Source of the DNA: Pseudomonas salomonii
GTDB lineage: Bacteria > Pseudomonadota > Gammaproteobacteria > Pseudomonadales > Pseudomonadaceae
Direction: 5' to 3'
Assembly: GCF_900107155.1 (NCBI RefSeq)
Contig: NZ_FNOX01000005.1
Coordinates: forward strand, 248,001 to 312,000
DNA: 64,000 bases
Position 1 is the first letter of the stretch. Each line of letters begins with the position of its first letter. The position numbers were made by a program, and so were the translations under genes. Of this stretch, positions 34,952-43,607 are shown one piece after another. The notes below the pieces were generated by a model, which saw nothing but the letters and a program-made list of their open reading frames with translations, was not told where the DNA came from and did no database searches.

Positions 34952-35818
34952 ATGGGCTATTTACTGGTTGTCACCCTGATTCAGGCATTTTCCTTCAGCT
35001 TGATCGGCGAATACCTCGCCGGTCACGTCGACAGCTACTTCGCCGTGCTGGTGCGTGTGGTATTGGCCGGGCTGATTTTCATCCCGCTGACCCGTTGGCG
35101 TTCGGTGGCACCGCCCTTCATGCGCGGCATGTTGCTGATCGGCGCGCTGCAGTTCGGCGTGACGTATGTGTGCCTGTATTTGAGCTTTCGCGTACTCACG
35201 GTGCCGGAAGTATTGCTGTTCACCATCCTCACACCGTTGCACGTGACCCTGATTGAAGACGCGCTTAACCGCCGTTTCAACCCGTGGGCATTGATTGCTG
35301 CGCTGGTGGCCGTGGGCGGCGCGGCCGTGATTCGCTTCGACCAGATCACGCCGAACTTCCTGATGGGCTTCTTGCTGCTGCAACTGGCCAACTTCACTTA
35401 CGCCGCCGGGCAGGTGATGTACAAGCATTTGGTGGCGCGTTATCCGAGTGATTTGCCGCACTACCGGCGCTTTGGCTACTTCTACGTGGGCGCCTTGATC
35501 GTGGTGCTGCCGGCGTTCCTGCTGTTCGGCAAAACCAACTTCCTGCCCGAAGCGCCGCTGCAGTGGGGTGTGCTGGTGTTTCTCGGGCTGGTCAGCACGG
35601 CGCTGGGCATGTACTGGTGGAACAAAGGCGCCTGCCTGGTCAACGGCGGCACATTGGCAGTGATGAACAACCTGCATGTGCCGGTGGGGTTGCTGTTGAA
35701 CCTGCTGATCTGGAATCAGCACGAGCCGCTGGGGCGCTTGGCGTTGGGTGGGTTGGTGATTCTGGGGGCGGTGTGGGTCAGTCGCTTGGGTGTGCGTACG
35801 GACGCGATCCACCGCTGA
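34952..35818 (+). CDS. DMT-superfamily permease (EamA family)
   Basis: 288 residues, ten hydrophobic segments in two EamA halves (SLIGEYLAGHVDSYFAVLVR at the start; second half from about residue 145 with QVMYKHLV). Likely a metabolite or amino-acid exporter. Not closely similar to the other DMT permease at 14423. A compact REP palindrome follows the stop. Confidence 0.87.
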   Translation: MGYLLVVTLIQAFSFSLIGEYLAGHVDSYFAVLVRVVLAGLIFIPLTRWRSVAPPFMRGMLLIGALQFGVTYVCLYLSFRVLTVPEVLLFTILTPLHVTLIEDALNRRFNPWALIAALVAVGGAAVIRFDQITPNFLMGFLLLQLANFTYAAGQVMYKHLVARYPSDLPHYRRFGYFYVGALIVVLPAFLLFGKTNFLPEAPLQWGVLVFLGLVSTALGMYWWNKGACLVNGGTLAVMNNLHVPVGLLLNLLIWNQHEPLGRLALGGLVILGAVWVSRLGVRTDAIHR

Positions 35819-35824
35819 GGCTAG

Positions 35825-35852
35825 TGTGGGAGCGGGCAAGCCCGCTCCCACA
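35825..35852. repeat. Compact REP palindrome between convergent genes
   Basis: GTGGGAGCGGGC and GCCCGCTCCCAC, perfectly complementary 12-bp arms around AA. It looks like a class I REP pair collapsed to one hairpin and may serve as a terminator for both flanking genes. Confidence 0.85.
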
Positions 35853-35866
35853 GGGAATGGATGGCG

Positions 35867-37165
35867 TTAGGCAGATTCGTTTTCCAGGGCTGGCAAATGG
35901 CTGGCCCCCAACACCGCCGGCACCATCCCCGCGCGCAAATCATTGCCACTCGGCTGCTGATACAGGCTCAAGCCAAACTCCGGCAGCACCGCCAGCAAAT
36001 AATCAAAGATATCGCCCTGGATGCGCTCGTAATCGGCCCACGCCGTGGTGCGCGTGAAGCAGTAGATTTCCAGTGGCACGCCTTGGGCGGTGGTTTGCAT
36101 CTGGCGCACCATGCAGGTCATGTTCGGCTGAATATCCGGGTGGCTTTTCAAGTAGGCCAGGGCGTAGGCGCGGAAGGTACCGAGGTTGGTCATGCGGCGG
36201 CGGTTGGCCGACAGTTGCGCGCTATGGCCCTGGGCTTCGTTCCAGGCCTTGAGTTCGGCCTGCTTGCGGCTGATGTAGTCGGTGAGCAGGTGCACCTGGG
36301 TCATGCGCACTTCTTCGTCGTCGCGTAAAAAGCGCACGCCGCTGGCGTCGATATACAGGCTGCGCTTGATACGGCGCCCGCCGGACGCCTGCATGCCGCG
36401 CCAGTTCTTGAACGACTCCGACATCAGGCGCCAGGTCGGGATCGAGACGATGGTTTTGTCGAAGTTCTGCACCTTGACCGTGTGCAGGGTGATATCCACC
36501 ACGTCACCGTCGGCGCCGACCTGGGGCATCTCGATCCAGTCGCCGACCCGCAGCATGTCGTTGCTGGTCAGCTGCACGCTGGCCACAAACGACAGCAGCG
36601 TGTCCTTGTACACCAACAAAATCACGGCCGACATGGCACCCAGGCCCGAGAGCAACAACAGCGGCGAACGGTCGATCAAGGTGGCGACGATGATGATCGC
36701 GGCAAACACGAACAGCACCATCTTCGCCAACTGCACATAGCCCTTGATCGAGCGGGTGCGGGCATGTTCGGTGCGTGCGTAGATATCCAGCAAGGCGTTG
36801 AGCAGGGCGCTTACGGCCAGCGTCATGAACAGGATGGTGAACGCCAGCGCCACATTGCCGATAAACACGGTGGCGGTCTTGCTCAGTTCGGGTACCAGGT
36901 ACAGGCCGAACTGGATCACCAGGGAGGGCGTCATCTGCGCCAGGCGGTGAAAGACTTTGTTATGCCGCAGGTCATTGAGCCAGTGCAGCGCCGGTTGCCG
37001 GCCGAGCAGTTTGATGGCGTGGAGGATGAGGTAGCGCGCTACCCGTCCGACCAGTAAGGCGACTACCAGCAATATCAGCAAACCCAGGCCGGAATGCAGC
37101 AGTGGGTGTTCATCGAGGGCGCCCCAAAGGTCTTGGACGTTGAGCCAGAGCTGTTTGATATCCAT
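35867..37165 (-). CDS. Mechanosensitive ion channel of the MscS family (YbdG-like)
   Basis: 432-residue inner-membrane protein with about five membrane helices before the MscS pore and beta domain (SGLGAMSAVILLVYKDTLLSF, DMLRVGDWIEMP near 240). A long C-terminal cytoplasmic part follows (IPTWRLMSESFKNWRGM, then a YbdG-like insertion). It should open under membrane tension to release osmolytes. I start at MDIKQLWLN (ATG at 37165); the longer frame to 37255 lacks membrane or signal character. Confidence 0.9.
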   Translation of the reverse strand: MDIKQLWLNVQDLWGALDEHPLLHSGLGLLILLVVALLVGRVARYLILHAIKLLGRQPALHWLNDLRHNKVFHRLAQMTPSLVIQFGLYLVPELSKTATVFIGNVALAFTILFMTLAVSALLNALLDIYARTEHARTRSIKGYVQLAKMVLFVFAAIIIVATLIDRSPLLLLSGLGAMSAVILLVYKDTLLSFVASVQLTSNDMLRVGDWIEMPQVGADGDVVDITLHTVKVQNFDKTIVSIPTWRLMSESFKNWRGMQASGGRRIKRSLYIDASGVRFLRDDEEVRMTQVHLLTDYISRKQAELKAWNEAQGHSAQLSANRRRMTNLGTFRAYALAYLKSHPDIQPNMTCMVRQMQTTAQGVPLEIYCFTRTTAWADYERIQGDIFDYLLAVLPEFGLSLYQQPSGNDLRAGMVPAVLGASHLPALENESA

Positions 37166-37358
37166 GGGTAAAACCGATTCTTCTGTAAGACAACACGGGC
37201 CGATTAGAGCATTTATGTGCAACAAAGTTGGTTTTGTGGACAAATCTGCTGACAAAAAAGCAGCTGATTAGCGCCATTCGCGTAAAGAAACTCGGTTTGA
37301 GCGCCCGAAACCGTTACCCTATGCAGCTGATATTTTGTATTTCTTCGAGGTAGCACCC

Positions 37359-38705
37359 GTGTTTTCCCAATTCGCCCTGCACGAACGCCTGCTCAAAGCC
37401 GTGGCCGAGCTTAAATTTGTCGAGCCTACGCCTGTGCAAGCAGCGGCCATCCCGCTCGCGCTCCAAGGGCGTGACCTGCGGGTGACGGCGCAAACCGGCA
37501 GCGGTAAAACCGCCGCTTTCGTCTTGCCGGTGCTGAACCGCCTGATTGGCCCGGCCAAAGTCCGCGTGAGCATCAAGACCCTGATCCTGCTGCCGACCCG
37601 CGAGCTGGCCCAGCAGACCTTGAAGGAAGTGGAGCGCTTTTCGCAGTTCACCTTCATCAAGTCCGGCATCATCACCGGCGGTGAAGACTTCAAGGTCCAG
37701 GCCGCCATGCTGCGCAAGGTGCCCGACATCCTGATCGGCACTCCAGGCCGCATGATCGAGCAGCTCAACGCCGGCAACCTCGACCTCAAGGAAGTCGAAG
37801 TGCTGGTGCTCGACGAAGCCGACCGCATGCTCGACATGGGGTTTGCCGACGATGTGCAGCGCCTTGTGGCCGAGTGCGTCAATCGCCAGCAGACCATGCT
37901 GTTCTCCGCCACCACCGGCGGTTCGACCTTGCGCGACATGGTTGCCAAGGTGCTCAACAACCCAGAGCACCTGCAGGTCAACAACGTCAGCGACCTGAAC
38001 GCGACCACGCGTCAGCAGATCGTGATGGCCGACCACAACGTACACAAAGAACAGATCCTGAACTGGCTGCTGGCCAACGAGACCTATCAGAAGGCCATCG
38101 TCTTCACCAATACCCGTGCAGCAGCCGACCGCATCTACGGTCGTCTGGTGGCTCAGGAATACAAGGCGTTCGTGCTGCACGGCGAGAAAGACCAGAAGGA
38201 CCGCAAACTGGCCATCGACCGCCTCAAGGCCGGCGGCGTGAAGATCCTGGTCGCCACTGACGTTGCCGCCCGAGGCCTGGACGTGGATGGCCTGGACATG
38301 GTCATCAACTTCGACATGCCCCGCAGCGGCGACGAGTACGTACACCGTATCGGCCGTACCGGGCGTGCCGGCAACGATGGCCTGGCCATCTCGCTGATCT
38401 GCCACGGCGACTGGAACCTGATGTCGAGTATCGAGCGCTACCTCAAGCAGTCGTTCGAGCGCCGCTCCATCAAGGAAGTCAAAGGCACCTACACCGGGCC
38501 GAAGAAGGTCAAGGCGTCGGGCAAAGCCGTTGGCGTGAAGAAGAAAAAGACCGACGCCAAGGGCGATAAGAAGAAAACCGGTGCCAAGTCGCCGACCAAG
38601 CGCAAGATCGCCAACCGGCCGAAGACCGACAACCTGTCGCTCGTCAGCAAGGACGGCATGGCGCCGCTCAAGCGCCGCAAGCCAGAAGCGCCAGCTGCCG
38701 AATAA
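37359..38705 (+). CDS. DEAD-box ATP-dependent RNA helicase
   Basis: 448 residues. The Q motif VEPTPVQAAAIP, motif I AQTGSGKT, Ia PTRELAQQ, II DEAD (VLDEADRML), III SAT, and VI HRIGRTGRAG are all present, followed by a basic tail rich in KKKTDAKGDKK, common for RNA binding. I choose the GTG at 37359 (MFSQFALHERLL) because GAGGT lies 7 nt upstream. The TTG at 37335 has no such site. Likely role in ribosome assembly or RNA turnover; the exact paralogue (SrmB/RhlE type) is uncertain. Confidence 0.92.
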   Translation: MFSQFALHERLLKAVAELKFVEPTPVQAAAIPLALQGRDLRVTAQTGSGKTAAFVLPVLNRLIGPAKVRVSIKTLILLPTRELAQQTLKEVERFSQFTFIKSGIITGGEDFKVQAAMLRKVPDILIGTPGRMIEQLNAGNLDLKEVEVLVLDEADRMLDMGFADDVQRLVAECVNRQQTMLFSATTGGSTLRDMVAKVLNNPEHLQVNNVSDLNATTRQQIVMADHNVHKEQILNWLLANETYQKAIVFTNTRAAADRIYGRLVAQEYKAFVLHGEKDQKDRKLAIDRLKAGGVKILVATDVAARGLDVDGLDMVINFDMPRSGDEYVHRIGRTGRAGNDGLAISLICHGDWNLMSSIERYLKQSFERRSIKEVKGTYTGPKKVKASGKAVGVKKKKTDAKGDKKKTGAKSPTKRKIANRPKTDNLSLVSKDGMAPLKRRKPEAPAAE

Positions 38706-38720
38706 GGCCGCTGATACAAA

Positions 38721-38746
38721 AAAACCGGACGCTGTCCGGTTTTTTT
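38721..38746. terminator. Bidirectional intrinsic terminator
   Basis: CCGGAC-GCT-GTCCGG flanked by an A-run on the left and seven T on the right, between the helicase and the convergent small gene. Works on either strand. Confidence 0.92.
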
Positions 38747-38819
38747 ATGACCTCAGTTAATCGTTCCTACGCTCTGCGCGTGAATGCCGCCAGGGGCGCT
38801 CCGCGTCCCTTTGTGGTGG

Positions 38820-39095
38820 TTAATTTTTCGCTTTGTCGGCCGCATCTTTCAGCTCCTTGAGGCGCTGGTCGATCAGTTGGCACTTGTCCGGCAGGTCCGC
38901 GCTGGCGGTTTCCAGGTTCATGTGCTGCAACTCATCGTTGATTTCCTTGGCCTTGGCCGGGTTTTGCTGGGTCAGCCGGGTCACTTCCTTGGCCAGTTGT
39001 TCGCGTTTGGCCGTGGCCTCTTCCGGCGTGCAGGCCCAGGCAGGCAGGGCGCTCAGCAGCGTGGCGGCGATGGCCAGGTTCATCAGGGTTTTCAT
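38820..39095 (-). CDS. Small periplasmic protein of unknown function
   Basis: 91 residues with a signal peptide (MKTLMNLAIAATLLSALPAWA). The mature part of about 70 residues is charged and helical (EEATAKREQLAKEVTRLTQQ), with two cysteines, C22 at the mature N-terminus and one near 72, that could pair. Flanked by the bidirectional terminator. Not recognised beyond Pseudomonas-type hypotheticals. Confidence 0.8.
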   Translation of the reverse strand: MKTLMNLAIAATLLSALPAWACTPEEATAKREQLAKEVTRLTQQNPAKAKEINDELQHMNLETASADLPDKCQLIDQRLKELKDAADKAKN

Positions 39096-39250
39096 GGTCG
39101 GACCTCCTTGGCAGTAATGTGCAGTTGAGGGGGCGAACGTCTGGAAAGTTCAGAGAAATGACGCTTGTCTATTCGGGTGAACGGCCAGAGCACGGTCGTG
39201 TCATTACTTCTAACGGGCCACCTTTTAATCTGCCCGCAGGAGGAATCAGG

Positions 39251-39640
39251 ATGACGACTTATAACTGGGATCTGATCGAGCGACTGCTGCATGAAGTGCA
39301 GAATGGGGAAGGCAGCTTTGCGCCGCGCAAATACGCCGAGCAGGAAGCGGCCGAGAAGGCCACGGCGGGCGAATCCACCGGTAACCTGGACGCGTTGAAA
39401 AAGACCGCCGCCGATTACGAAGCGCTGTTGTTCAAGCGTGGTTTCATTGAATCGCGCCCGGAAGAAGAGGGCGGCAATGGTGAGAACTTCATTCTCACGG
39501 CGCTGGGCGCGCAGCTGCTGGCCCTGATCGACAGCTCAATTCCGGGCAACGACCACCCGCGCCAAGTGCTGGACGAGCAGGCCGACGCGCTGGACCCGGC
39601 GACGTTTGCCGAAGTGGCTTCCAAGGCGCAGATTGCCTGA
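39251..39640 (+). CDS. Small cytosolic protein, DUF2513-like
   Basis: 129 residues beginning MTTYNWDLIERLLHEVQ. The ATG at 39251 follows an AGGAGGAATCAGG ribosome-binding region, so I reject the longer frame from 39119. The layout (N-terminal helix, YEALLFKRGFIESR, then FILTALGAQLLALI) resembles the winged-helix-like DUF2513 family found in phages and bacteria, sometimes annotated as a regulator. No DNA-binding evidence beyond that resemblance. Confidence 0.78.
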   Translation: MTTYNWDLIERLLHEVQNGEGSFAPRKYAEQEAAEKATAGESTGNLDALKKTAADYEALLFKRGFIESRPEEEGGNGENFILTALGAQLLALIDSSIPGNDHPRQVLDEQADALDPATFAEVASKAQIA

Positions 39641-39662
39641 AAAAGCACACTCTAACTAAACA

Positions 39663-39752
39663 TGTGGGAGCGGGCTTGCTCGCGAATACAGTGTGTCAGT
39701 CAATAGATTCATCGACTGATTCACCGCATTCGCGAGCAAGCTCGCTCCCACA
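39663..39752. repeat. REP inverted pair (REPIN), class I
   Basis: Arms GTGGGAGCGGGCTTGCTCGC and its inverse with one substitution, about 42 bp apart, between convergent genes and ending 3 bp from the stop of the lipoprotein gene. Confidence 0.9.
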
Positions 39753-39754
39753 TT

Positions 39755-40621
39755 TTAAATCGAGGCGGCCTTGAGGCATTTGAGGGCCTGAAAGTCACTG
39801 CGAACCTTGCCGATTTTTTGTGTGAGTGTCTGGCGCTGCTGCGCCGTGCTTTCGGCCATCAAGTCGATGATGAGGCCGCGGGCAGCGGCTTCGGTCTGTG
39901 CATAGGCGGTGCGGTATTGCGGGGTCCACAGGCTCTCGCGGTCGACCAGCAACTGTTGGATTTTCTGTGGGAAGTCAGCGCTGTGACGCTGCTGCAAGGC
40001 GTCGATAAATTGCGCCTGCCAATGGGCGCGATTACCGATCCACTCCCGATTCTGTTCACCCAGCGCGATTGACCATGCCGTCACTCGGTTCTGCTGGCTG
40101 GCACTCAGCGGCCCCATCCACGCATCCAGGCGTTTGCTCATGCGCTCGGCGCGCTCTTTGATCTGCTGAGCCAGCGGCGGTTTGAGGTATTCGTCCTGGC
40201 GCTTGCGCAGGTCTTTGGCCAGCGCATCACCCATGTCTTTGACTTGTTGATCATCCAGGCCCTGCAGCAACTGGACGGCTGACGGCGTGATCTCGCGGGC
40301 AACCTCGGCGATGGCTTGTTTGGCTTCGACGGTGCGCGCTTGCAGCGCGGCGTCGGTGATCTGGTTGTTGTCGACCATTTGTTGCAGGCGATCAAGCCAG
40401 TCCAGGTAGCCCGGCAGTTGAGTGGTGCAGTGCCAGGCCAGGTGTTCCTTGAGGGTGTCATTGAACCAGCTCTTTTGCCCGGCGTTCATGTCCAAGTAGT
40501 CGTTGAGGGTCCAGGGGATGATCACATCAAGGTTGCGGTAGGCCAGGCCTACGCGATTGCAGCCGGCGAGCACCAGGCTCAACGTCAGTAATACCACCAG
40601 TAATTTGAGCCGACGCAGCAT
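39755..40621 (-). CDS. DUF6279-like lipoprotein
   Basis: 288 residues with a lipoprotein signal (MLRRLKLLVVLLTLSLVLAG then the lipidated Cys of the LAGC lipobox). The start is set at 40621 so that the signal peptide is normal; the longer frame adds 11 residues. The mature part is largely helical, with WTLNDYLDMNAGQKSWFNDTL near its start, a hallmark of this Pseudomonas lipoprotein family. Probably outer-membrane anchored. Function unknown. Confidence 0.85.
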   Translation of the reverse strand: MLRRLKLLVVLLTLSLVLAGCNRVGLAYRNLDVIIPWTLNDYLDMNAGQKSWFNDTLKEHLAWHCTTQLPGYLDWLDRLQQMVDNNQITDAALQARTVEAKQAIAEVAREITPSAVQLLQGLDDQQVKDMGDALAKDLRKRQDEYLKPPLAQQIKERAERMSKRLDAWMGPLSASQQNRVTAWSIALGEQNREWIGNRAHWQAQFIDALQQRHSADFPQKIQQLLVDRESLWTPQYRTAYAQTEAAARGLIIDLMAESTAQQRQTLTQKIGKVRSDFQALKCLKAASI

Positions 40622-40687
40622 GGGCGTGTCCTTGCGCAGGAAGGGTTCATGCATGTGAACCTGCGCGGGGCGCGACAGTTCAGCCCA

Positions 40688-41410
40688 TCAATAAAACGAC
40701 CGTGCGGCCTTCAAGGTCAACAGGCCGTCGCATTGCGAATTGTGTCCGGAGTAGGCCGAGCAGTCGCCGCCACTGAGGCTGGAACCGCTGTAGATCAGGT
40801 CCAGGTCCACGCCTTTCCAGGCGCGGGAGAACTGCACCGACCAGTCGCTGAAGCTGCTGATGGTGCCGCCTTCTACCACCGCCGGCGTGCCGAGTTGGTG
40901 GGTGGTGTATTTCATGCTGACGCCGATGCCGAACGGCTGCGTACCGCCGAGGTCGGCAAACAGCGTGCTGTCCTGGCGATCCGGGTCGTTGCTGAAGGAC
41001 ACGCCGAAGCGATTGCCCAGCAGGTTCAGGCCGCCGTAGAACTCCTGGCTGTCGAGCGGGCTGAGCTTGGGGTAGCTGTAGTGGATCATGCCCACTTCAT
41101 AGCCCAGGGTCTGGTCGAAGGGGCGCTTGAAGCCCATGTAGGAGTCAAGTTCGAGGTTGTTGGCTGAGGACAGGCCCATATTGGGCGAAAACTGGCCGAA
41201 ATACAGGCCGCTGTCGTGGCTCAGGTCCAGGCCGCCGTGGAAGGAATCGCTGCCCGGCGAGGTGGGCTTGACCAAGCCCTGGGCCATGCTGCGGCTGGGC
41301 GTGGTGCCCAATTTGAGGTCGAAATCACCCAGTTCACGCTGAAAAATCTGCGCGTGTGCGAGGGGGCTTGCCGCAAGGGCAGCGATGAGAAACAAGCAGG
41401 GCTTGAGCAT
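40688..41410 (-). CDS. Outer-membrane beta-barrel protein (TorF-family putative porin)
   Basis: 240 residues with a signal peptide (MLKPCLFLIAALAASPLAHA). Features of the TorF family are SRSMAQG where others have the fold-entry SYRFRG, GGLDLSHDSGLYFG near 60, and repeated amphipathic beta strands to a C-terminal ARSFY. Two C-terminal cysteines (DCSAYS, SQCDG). Probably a small outer-membrane channel. The gene lies 66 bp upstream of the lipoprotein gene on the same strand. Confidence 0.82.
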   Translation of the reverse strand: MLKPCLFLIAALAASPLAHAQIFQRELGDFDLKLGTTPSRSMAQGLVKPTSPGSDSFHGGLDLSHDSGLYFGQFSPNMGLSSANNLELDSYMGFKRPFDQTLGYEVGMIHYSYPKLSPLDSQEFYGGLNLLGNRFGVSFSNDPDRQDSTLFADLGGTQPFGIGVSMKYTTHQLGTPAVVEGGTISSFSDWSVQFSRAWKGVDLDLIYSGSSLSGGDCSAYSGHNSQCDGLLTLKAARSFY

Positions 41411-41617
41411 GCTTCACTCCATGAAAAGCGAGGAGCAGTTACGAAAAAATCGGACAGATGCCCGTGCTAGACGGGTGCAAGCATACCGGCGAATGCCTCG
41501 CGGTGAGCCCCGTTCGTCGATTGGTGCATCAGGAGATGTAGCAGAAGGGTGTTTCAGACTCTAGTCCTGGCGCCTTGAAAGGCAAGGCGCTTAGGAGCTA
41601 GATGCGACGCGCGGGTA

Positions 41618-41797
41618 TTACTTTTTGCCCAGGCTGATCTGCTTGGACGGGCCGAAAGTCTGGCCGCTCACGCCCTTGGCAATTTGCTGGATTTCGCCAC
41701 CGGACTTGAGGAAAGCAGCAATTTGGCTGTTGATCGATTCGCTGGTTTCAACGGCGGGAGCTGGCTTTGCTTTGCTATTGGATGCTTTTACGCGCAT
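41618..41797 (-). CDS. Small basic conserved protein, 59 residues
   Basis: Starting at the ATG at 41797 (MRVKASNSKAKPAPAVETSE), the product is basic at the N-terminus. It has one predicted helix pair (INSQIAAFLKSGGEIQQIAK) and a GVSGQTFGPSKQ tail. No cysteine, no membrane segment. Similar small proteins in Pseudomonas are sometimes called regulators; this is not demonstrable here. A GCGCCTT/AAGGCGC hairpin at 41570-41590 lies downstream. Confidence 0.7.
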   Translation of the reverse strand: MRVKASNSKAKPAPAVETSESINSQIAAFLKSGGEIQQIAKGVSGQTFGPSKQISLGKK

Positions 41798-42121
41798 GGC
41801 GGCCACTAACCTGTAGAAAATTAACTTGGCCAGGCATCGTACAGGAAATACTTGACAATTGCTTGGCAAATATCCCCTGGGAATTACGCGAGCCGCTGTA
41901 ATCGGCCAAAGTTTGACCTTTAAATAAACCGCTAACTTACTGTTTTAACTCGAAACCACAGGGTTTGTTCGGCTGCTGGCCACCGGCAAAATTCGATCGA
42001 TTGATCAGACGAGCGGGGCGGTGCCATTACCCGGCCACGCTGGCCCGCGATTTTTCAGGCGCACGCGCGTGGCGGCCGCAACTCGGGTAGAATGCCGCCC
42101 ACGTAACGAAGGTATCTGGAA
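41798..42121. other. Intergenic region upstream of the CvfB-like gene
   Basis: 324 bp without a gene, between divergent genes. A -10-like TAGAAT at 42088-42093 lies about 30 bp before the plus-strand ATG but lacks a clear -35. TTGACC at 41913 is a second possible -35 without a good -10. Confidence 0.5.
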
Positions 42122-42958
42122 ATGGCTTTAGTCGGGCGCTACAACAGCTTGCAAGTGGTTAAACACACTAACTTTGGTTTGTACCTGGATGGTGCGCAAG
42201 ATGGCGAAATCCTCTTGCCTAATCGGTATATCCCCAAGGATATTCCCAGTGAAGATGAAGACTGGCTTAACGTTTTCATTTATCTGGACAGCGATGACAA
42301 ACTTATCGCGACGACTGAAAAACCGAAAGTTCAAGTCGGCGAATTCGCCAGTTTGAAAGTCGTCGAAGTCAACAGCATCGGCGTCTTCCTCGACTGGGGT
42401 TTGCCAAAAGACCTGTTGCTGCCGTATTCGGAAGAGAAACGCCAGTTGACCGCCGGTGAATACTGCGTGGTGCACGTCTACCTCGACAAGCACACCAAAC
42501 GCATCACCGCCACCGCGCGACTTGACCGCTACCTGGATAAGACGCCTGCCAACTACCAGGTGGGCCAGGAAGTCGACCTGCTGGTGGCCGAAGCCACCGA
42601 CATGGGCTTCAAGGCGATCATCAACAACAAGCACTGGGGCCTGATCCACAAGAACGAAGTGTTCAAGTTCCTGCGCCCGGGCAAGGAAGAGAAAGGTTTT
42701 ATCAAAGAGATCCGCGCCGATGGCAACATCAGCCTGAGCCTGCAGCCGGTCGGCCAGGAAGCGGCCTCCAGCCTCAACTCGAAGATCCTCGCCAAGTTGC
42801 GTGAAAACAACGGCAGCCTGCCGGTCAGCGACAAGAGCGACCCGGCGGTGATCAGTAATTTGTTCGGTGTCAGCAAAGGCAACTTCAAGAAGGCCATTGG
42901 TGCGCTCTACAAGCAGGGCCAGATTGTGATTCACGCCGATCGCATTGAACTAAGCTGA
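42122..42958 (+). CDS. S1-domain RNA-binding protein (CvfB/YitL family)
   Basis: 278 residues with tandem S1-type OB folds (LQVVKHTNFGLYLDGAQDGE, LKVVEVNSIGVFLDWGLPKD, DLLVAEATDMGFKAIINNKH) and a C-terminal winged helix (VISNLFGVSKGNFKKAIGAL). This is the exact layout of CvfB. Members bind RNA; the Staphylococcus protein influences virulence-gene expression. Cytosolic. Single gene with a GGTATCTGGAA ribosome-binding region. Confidence 0.92.
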   Translation: MALVGRYNSLQVVKHTNFGLYLDGAQDGEILLPNRYIPKDIPSEDEDWLNVFIYLDSDDKLIATTEKPKVQVGEFASLKVVEVNSIGVFLDWGLPKDLLLPYSEEKRQLTAGEYCVVHVYLDKHTKRITATARLDRYLDKTPANYQVGQEVDLLVAEATDMGFKAIINNKHWGLIHKNEVFKFLRPGKEEKGFIKEIRADGNISLSLQPVGQEAASSLNSKILAKLRENNGSLPVSDKSDPAVISNLFGVSKGNFKKAIGALYKQGQIVIHADRIELS

Positions 42959-43010
42959 TCGCGTTTTGCTCTTCTGTAGGTGCCGCTCGGCGCCTACAGA
43001 GGCTGCAACC

Positions 43011-43409
43011 ATGACCCGCAAACTATGCTTCGCTTACCTCGGCACCTTACTCGCGTTTCTGGTGCTCGACGGCCTCTGGCTCGGCGTCTTCATGGGCCCG
43101 ACCTACAAATCCCTGCTCGGCGCGCTGATGCTTGATCAGCCCCGCTGGCTGCCCGCCGTGCTGTTTTATCTGCTGTATGCCCTCGGCTGCGTGGTGTTCG
43201 TGGTCCTGCAAAGCGGCAGTTGGCAACGAGCAGCACGCCTTGGCGCTCTGCTCGGCCTGGTGGCCTACGGCACCTATGACCTGAGCAACTGGGCCACGCT
43301 GCAAGGCTGGTCAGCCGGGTTGGCGCTGATGGACATGGCCTGGGGCACCTTCCTGACGGCGGTCTGCTGCAGTGTCGGCTATCTGTGTGCACATCGGGTG
43401 CAGCGTTGA
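43011..43409 (+). CDS. DUF2177-family membrane protein
   Basis: 132 residues with four hydrophobic segments and the family motif LDGLWLGVFMGPTYKSLLG near residue 20, plus GTYDLSNWATLQGW and DMAWGTFLTA. The ATG at 43011 was chosen because the first 15 codons of the longer frame are non-hydrophobic. Inner-membrane protein of unknown role. Follows the CvfB-like gene by 52 bp on the same strand. Confidence 0.86.
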   Translation: MTRKLCFAYLGTLLAFLVLDGLWLGVFMGPTYKSLLGALMLDQPRWLPAVLFYLLYALGCVVFVVLQSGSWQRAARLGALLGLVAYGTYDLSNWATLQGWSAGLALMDMAWGTFLTAVCCSVGYLCAHRVQR

Positions 43410-43509
43410 TTGTGTACAGGATTGACCTGCACCGTTGCTGAGCACAACCCCCGCCTATAGGCGCTCGCAAACCTCTTTGGAACGCCGTTTTAGAGAGATT
43501 GTGTGCCAT

Positions 43510-43525
43510 TGGCACGCATTCTGCT
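43510..43525 (+). promoter_or_regulatory. Sigma-54 (-24/-12) promoter of the NCS1 permease gene
   Basis: TGGCAC-GCATT-CTGCT has the invariant GG (43511) and GC (43523) separated by exactly 10 nt, and matches TGGCAC-N5-TTGCW with one change. It lies 83 bp before the ATG of a nucleobase-type permease, a fitting target for NtrC-linked nitrogen control. Confidence 0.65.
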
Positions 43526-43607
43526 GACTACCTCGTATACAAACCATGCCGCCTCCCGTATGCACACCGTTACGGCAGCGCAGGCCGGTATTTCGAGGAG
43601 CCAAGCG

